Positions 5,861-8,501 of a stretch of DNA of 8,501 bases are shown here, one piece after another (the stretch's first letter is position 1; every line of letters starts with the position of its first letter). The stretch spans positions 1 through 8,501 of the forward strand of contig QMOC01000078.1 in NCBI GenBank assembly GCA_003648085.1, read 5' to 3'. The position numbers and the translations under genes are program-made. The notes under the pieces were generated by a model. It was given only the letters and a program-made list of their open reading frames with translations, was not told where the DNA came from and did not search any database. Origin of the DNA: Chloroflexota bacterium (lineage in GTDB: Bacteria > Chloroflexota > Anaerolineae > B4-G1).

Positions 5861-6712
5861 CTACGACCCCCAGAGCAACAGCCAACCCACGCCCAGGGCG
5901 GTGAGCGCCCCTACTGCGGAGGCAGTGAAGTTCACCGCGTCGTTCCCCAGCCAGCGCCACCCCCGCAGCAAGCGTGTCTCTGTGCCACAGCGGTGCACCC
6001 TGCGTTCAGTCTCCTTCTGGCAGGTGTCGCACCAGTAGATACCCTGCACCATCGCGCCAAGGATGCTATCACAGACGGAGCCCGCCAGCCCGCCCACTGT
6101 CGCCGCCAGCAGCAAGATACCCCCGGCGGCCCATCCCTGGCGTAGAACCAGTGCTCCCAGCAAGCCGATGAAGAGCGCTCCCCCCAGCGACGCAACAGTC
6201 CCCAACCAAGTGACACCTCCCGAAGCCCCCACCTCAACCCGCCGACCGGTGGTGATTAGGCGTGGGGACGTGCGACTCAGCACACCCAGTTCGGTGGCCC
6301 AGGTGTCGGCGTTGACGGCCGCCAGCGCACCGGCACAGGCGACGAACCAGAGTCCCCCCCTGCCCTCCCCTGGGAAGGGAGAGAGGAAGTGGGATAGCAC
6401 TGCCAACAGGGCTGCCACCCCCCCGTTGGCCAACGCTTGGCCCAGATCGCGCCGGTGCCCCTTGGCGAACTTCTCCGCCAACCTCTGCTTTTCGCGGGCA
6501 CGGTAGAAGGAAAGTGCGCTGGAGGAGACGAAGAAGGCGATGAGCAAGATACCCCATTCCCAGCCCCCCAGCCCAAAGATAAGCGTGCCGATCAAAGCGG
6601 CACCTACGACACCACTGCCGTTCAGCGCGCCGCGCTTGTAGCCGATCACGCCGATGACAAGCGAGAGGACAAAGCCGCCGAGGAGTTCAAAGAAGTCAAG
6701 TGAACCTGGCAA
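5861..6712 (-). CDS. DUF92 / TMEM19-family integral membrane protein
   Basis: A 283-residue membrane protein of the DUF92 (TMEM19) family. Several hydrophobic helices are visible (about 8-25, 34-68, 94-110, 122-135, 170-190 and 195-225, and a C-terminal one near 262-281). Family-type motifs include GYKRGALNGSG (24-34), ALANGGVAAL (93-102), NADTWATELG (134-143), GASGGVTWLGT (162-172) and GND-VN (256-261). A cytosolic-looking Cys/His set, C228-x2-C231 and H240-R-C242, may bind metal. Plant VTE6, a phytyl-phosphate kinase, belongs to this family, so a kinase acting on a prenyl or phytyl phosphate is possible, but the substrate here is unknown. TTG at 6712 is preferred: AGGAG (6718-6722) lies 5 nt upstream and overlaps the previous gene's stop codon. 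In-frame ATGs at 6757 and 6790 would overlap that gene and lack ribosome sites. A loop at about 111-120 is encoded by a repeat-like insertion. Confidence 0.85.
   Translation of the reverse strand: MPGSLDFFELLGGFVLSLVIGVIGYKRGALNGSGVVGAALIGTLIFGLGGWEWGILLIAFFVSSSALSFYRAREKQRLAEKFAKGHRRDLGQALANGGVAALLAVLSHFLSPFPGEGRGGLWFVACAGALAAVNADTWATELGVLSRTSPRLITTGRRVEVGASGGVTWLGTVASLGGALFIGLLGALVLRQGWAAGGILLLAATVGGLAGSVCDSILGAMVQGIYWCDTCQKETERRVHRCGTETRLLRGWRWLGNDAVNFTASAVGALTALGVGWLLLWGS
6361..6386. repeat. Purine/pyrimidine-asymmetric repeat-like segment inside the DUF92 gene
   Basis: CCCTCCC (6363-6369) and GGGAGAG (6377-6383) form an imperfect inverted repeat with a 7-nt loop. It encodes SPFPGEGRGG in a loop between two membrane segments. 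Short GC-rich palindromes read as Ser-Pro-Gly-Glu-Arg-Gly-Gly peptides are known as dispersed repeats in several bacterial genomes, so this may be a repeat inserted into the reading frame. That is inference from appearance only. Confidence 0.4.
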
Positions 6713-6720
6713 GGATTCTC

Positions 6721-7620
6721 CTACAAATGTCCCAAAATCCCGATTGCCGCCGTCCATACCAATACCTGGACGAGGACCGCTCCACCCCATAGCAGATAAC
6801 TCGCCATCCGCTCATGCCGGTACGCCAACCAGCCCAGCACACCGTTGAACAGCAGGGCCAGCAAGCCGATGAGCGGGAGGACGAAGATCTGACTCCGGGG
6901 ACCCAGCCGGTCGGGCTTGCCCACCGCGTCGAAGTGTAATGGCACCAATCGAGGCAGCATGGGGAACTGAAAACACAGATAGCCAATCAAGGCCAGCACT
7001 GCCAGGACGCCGGCCGTCAGCAGGAGCAGCCCCACCCGATCCCCCCAGATGGGCCAATTCAGAAAGGTTAGCCGTCTTGAGGATTGCTCCACGATCTGAG
7101 TGGGGCCCATCTCCAAGCGAGTGCGAAGCGATTCGAGGAAACCTTCGCGATTGGCAGGAGAAATGCCGTAGGTGAGGCCAGGAGTGACGATGTAAATCTG
7201 ATGCCGAGGAGGGACAGTGGCGTAGAAAAGGGCCGGACCCACGCCGGGAACCTCACCGTAGCCGACGCAATGACCGGGCCACATCCCACCGCGGAACCGG
7301 ATACGCCCTTCGATTTCAGCGCCCTTGAGCACACGCTCAATCCGTCCGGTGGGAACAGTCTGCTCCGTCGGCCCCCAGCGGATGACCAGCGCGTTGCGGT
7401 CGAGGAAATATCCTGAGCGGGCCAGCCCGTACAGCCAATAGCCGACTAACCCCATCAGTCCCAGGCTAACCAGCACGGCCAGCCCGATCACGAACGTCTC
7501 AATGCTGAGCGGCCGGGTAGCAGCCAGCCAGATCAGGCCAACATCCACCAGGATGATGGTGACTATCAGGCTGGTGCCGACGACCAAACCGCGCCTCGCG
7601 TCTGTCTCCCATTCCGTCAT
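6721..7620 (-). CDS. Membrane protein with a PH-like domain and a DUF1648-type region
   Basis: A 299-residue protein with two halves. Residues 12-35 and 40-65 are membrane helices. Residues about 70-170 form a soluble beta-rich segment resembling bacterial PH domains, with YFLDRNALVIRWG and the repeated strand pattern up to ESLRTRLE. Four further helices lie at about 195-217, 245-266, 270-282 and 284-297. Between the first two is PRLVPLHFDAVGKPDRLG (223-240), the signature of DUF1648, a region found in SdpI-like immunity and membrane proteins. ATG at 7620 is chosen because AGGAG lies 8 nt upstream; the frame's extension to 7737 runs through intergenic repeats. It ends 8 nt before the DUF92 start and shares its ribosome site, so the two are almost certainly cotranscribed. 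The function is unknown. An immunity role is only a family association and no toxin gene is nearby. Confidence 0.8.
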   Translation of the reverse strand: MTEWETDARRGLVVGTSLIVTIILVDVGLIWLAATRPLSIETFVIGLAVLVSLGLMGLVGYWLYGLARSGYFLDRNALVIRWGPTEQTVPTGRIERVLKGAEIEGRIRFRGGMWPGHCVGYGEVPGVGPALFYATVPPRHQIYIVTPGLTYGISPANREGFLESLRTRLEMGPTQIVEQSSRRLTFLNWPIWGDRVGLLLLTAGVLAVLALIGYLCFQFPMLPRLVPLHFDAVGKPDRLGPRSQIFVLPLIGLLALLFNGVLGWLAYRHERMASYLLWGGAVLVQVLVWTAAIGILGHL

Positions 7621-7642
7621 ACGTCGCGCTCCTCCGCCCGAA

Positions 7643-7840
7643 AGAGTATCGAAAAGGGTGTGGCTAAAATCAGTGGGACGTCCGGCTTCAGCCGGCAAAT
7701 CCCCGCTGAAGCGGGGCCTCCGGCCTTTTCTCCCCATGAATTTTAGCCAGACTCTATACGAAAAACGCTCTGGACGCTCCGCTTCAGCAGGGGCTTCCCG
7801 GCCGAGGCCGGGCCTCCACCCGATTTCTCCGATACGCTCT
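7643..7840. repeat. Nested inverted-repeat region between mutS and the PH/DUF1648 gene
   Basis: This fills most of the 228-bp gap. An inner unit (7661-7749, 89 bp) has near-perfect terminal inverted repeats: TGGCTAAAATCAGTGGG (7661-7677) and CCCCATGAATTTTAGCCA (7732-7749), 10 bp exact and 16 bp matched with two single-base gaps. Inside are CCGGCT/AGCCGG (7682-7695) and CCCCGCT/AGCGGGG (7701-7716), whose cores read CTTCAG and CTGAAG. Outside is CCCGGCC/GGCCGGG (7797-7812). An outer pair, AGAGTATCG (7643-7651) and CGATACGCTCT (7830-7840), is inverted with a 2-nt insertion. No clear promoter for the downstream gene was found here. Confidence 0.75.
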
Positions 7841-7848
7841 TAACGGAT

Positions 7849-8501
7849 TCATTCCTTCACCCGCCGCTGTAACTCGTACAGAACGTTGATCGCTTCCAGC
7901 GGTGTCATCGTCGAGATGTCCAATTCCCGCAATTCCTCCACCACCGGATGCTCGTCGGCAAACAGCACCGGCTGATAGGGCCTAGGCGCAGGCGTGCCGG
8001 GACGAAACTCCCCGCTCTCCAGTTGCTCCAGCAGTTCCTCGGCGCGATGGATAACCGGGCGCGGCACGCCCGCCAACTGTGCCACGTGGATGCCATAAGA
8101 GCGATCCGCCCCGCCCGGTACCACCTTGTGCAGGAAGATGACCTGATCCCCCTCCTCCACCACCGCCAGATTGTAGTTACGCACCGCCGGGAGACGGTCG
8201 GCCAGTTCGGTCAACTCGTGGTAGTGGGTGGCGAAGAGCGTCCGCGCCCGCCGCTCGGGGTGATTGTGCAGGTACTCAACCACCGCCCAGGCGATGGAGA
8301 GGCCGTCGTAGGTGCTGGTGCCCCGCCCGATCTCGTCGAGGATGAGCAGACTGCGCGGTGTGGCGTGGTTGAGGATATTGGCCGTCTCGACCATCTCGAC
8401 CATGAAGGTGGACTGACCGGAGGCCACCTCATCCTGCGCACCGATGCGGGTGAAGATACGGTCCACGATACCGATGCGCGCCCGGTCGGCAGGCACGAAA
8501 C
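7849..8501 (-). CDS. mutS: DNA mismatch repair protein MutS, C-terminal part (cut by window edge)
   Basis: The last 216 residues of MutS; the gene continues past the right edge, so mismatch-binding, core and Walker A regions are not visible. MutS recognises mismatches and recruits MutL using an ABC-type ATPase. Visible parts of the ATPase are FVPA at the start, the GQSTFMVEM signature loop (28-36 of the fragment), Walker [17 protein letters not shown] (51-66), and the H-loop ATHYHEL (90-96). The helix-turn-helix dimerisation segment follows ([11 protein letters not shown], 136-146). The tail ends with [18 protein letters not shown], the usual MutS C-terminus, so the 3' end appears complete. 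The MutS1 type is favoured over MutS2 because of this tail and the absence of a Smr domain. Confidence 0.95.
   Translation of the reverse strand, partial: FVPADRARIGIVDRIFTRIGAQDEVASGQSTFMVEMVETANILNHATPRSLLILDEIGRGTSTYDGLSIAWAVVEYLHNHPERRARTLFATHYHELTELADRLPAVRNYNLAVVEEGDQVIFLHKVVPGGADRSYGIHVAQLAGVPRPVIHRAEELLEQLESGEFRPGTPAPRPYQPVLFADEHPVVEELRELDISTMTPLEAINVLYELQRRVKE

Noticed and set aside
6713..6790. Upstream ATG starts for the DUF92 protein
   Set aside because: They overlap the preceding gene by 37-70 nt and lack a ribosome site, whereas TTG 6712 has AGGAG at 5 nt and starts just before the first membrane helix.
6721..7620. SdpI-like immunity protein in a killing-factor system
   Set aside because: Only the DUF1648-type region supports it. 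No SdpABC-like toxin or sensor gene is nearby and the partner is a DUF92 protein.
7643..7840. CRISPR array
   Set aside because: Repeats are palindromes of differing sequence and spacing, with no constant 24-37-bp direct repeat, no regular spacers and no cas genes.

Overview
The window is GC-rich bacterial chromosome with dense genes and short intergenic gaps. It is probably from a member of the Chloroflexota, perhaps the Anaerolineae. That placement is inferred from three things: a secreted LysM protein with Pro-Thr linkers and PA14-like domains, many intergenic palindromes centred on CTTCAG/CTGAAG, and short repeat sequences inside reading frames. No rRNA, tRNA or marker phylogeny is present to confirm it.

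Layout from left to right. A palindromic repeat lies at the edge (1-50). On the minus strand follow an MscS-type mechanosensitive channel (51-839) and a PIN toxin / AbrB-type antitoxin pair (914-1637) with its own extended -10 promoter. Divergent from that pair, on the plus strand, is a CehA/McbA-like PHP metallohydrolase (1790-3208) carrying a 7-bp tandem repeat in the linker before its catalytic domain. It converges, across a 95-bp gap with a strong hairpin, on a class II fructose-bisphosphate aldolase (3304-4155, minus). Next on the minus strand is a secreted protein with two LysM and two PA14-like domains (4284-5534), separated from the aldolase by a 12-bp perfect hairpin and a good promoter.

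A 326-bp gap (5535-5860) holds the LysM-gene promoter and four palindromes. Then come two tightly linked membrane-protein genes on the minus strand: a PH-like/DUF1648 protein (6721-7620), which is upstream, and a DUF92/TMEM19-family protein (5861-6712), which is downstream and probably starts at a TTG just after the first gene's stop codon. A 228-bp gap (7621-7848) contains nested inverted repeats, including an 89-bp unit with near-perfect terminal inverted repeats. The right edge holds the 3' end of mutS (minus).

The genes form no single pathway. Mismatch repair, glycolysis/gluconeogenesis, osmotic protection, the envelope and a toxin-antitoxin pair sit side by side, as in an ordinary chromosomal region. 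I see no convincing new multi-gene system. The most unusual content is the repeats: palindromes in four intergenic gaps, one touching a stop codon, and two repeat-like insertions inside coding sequences.
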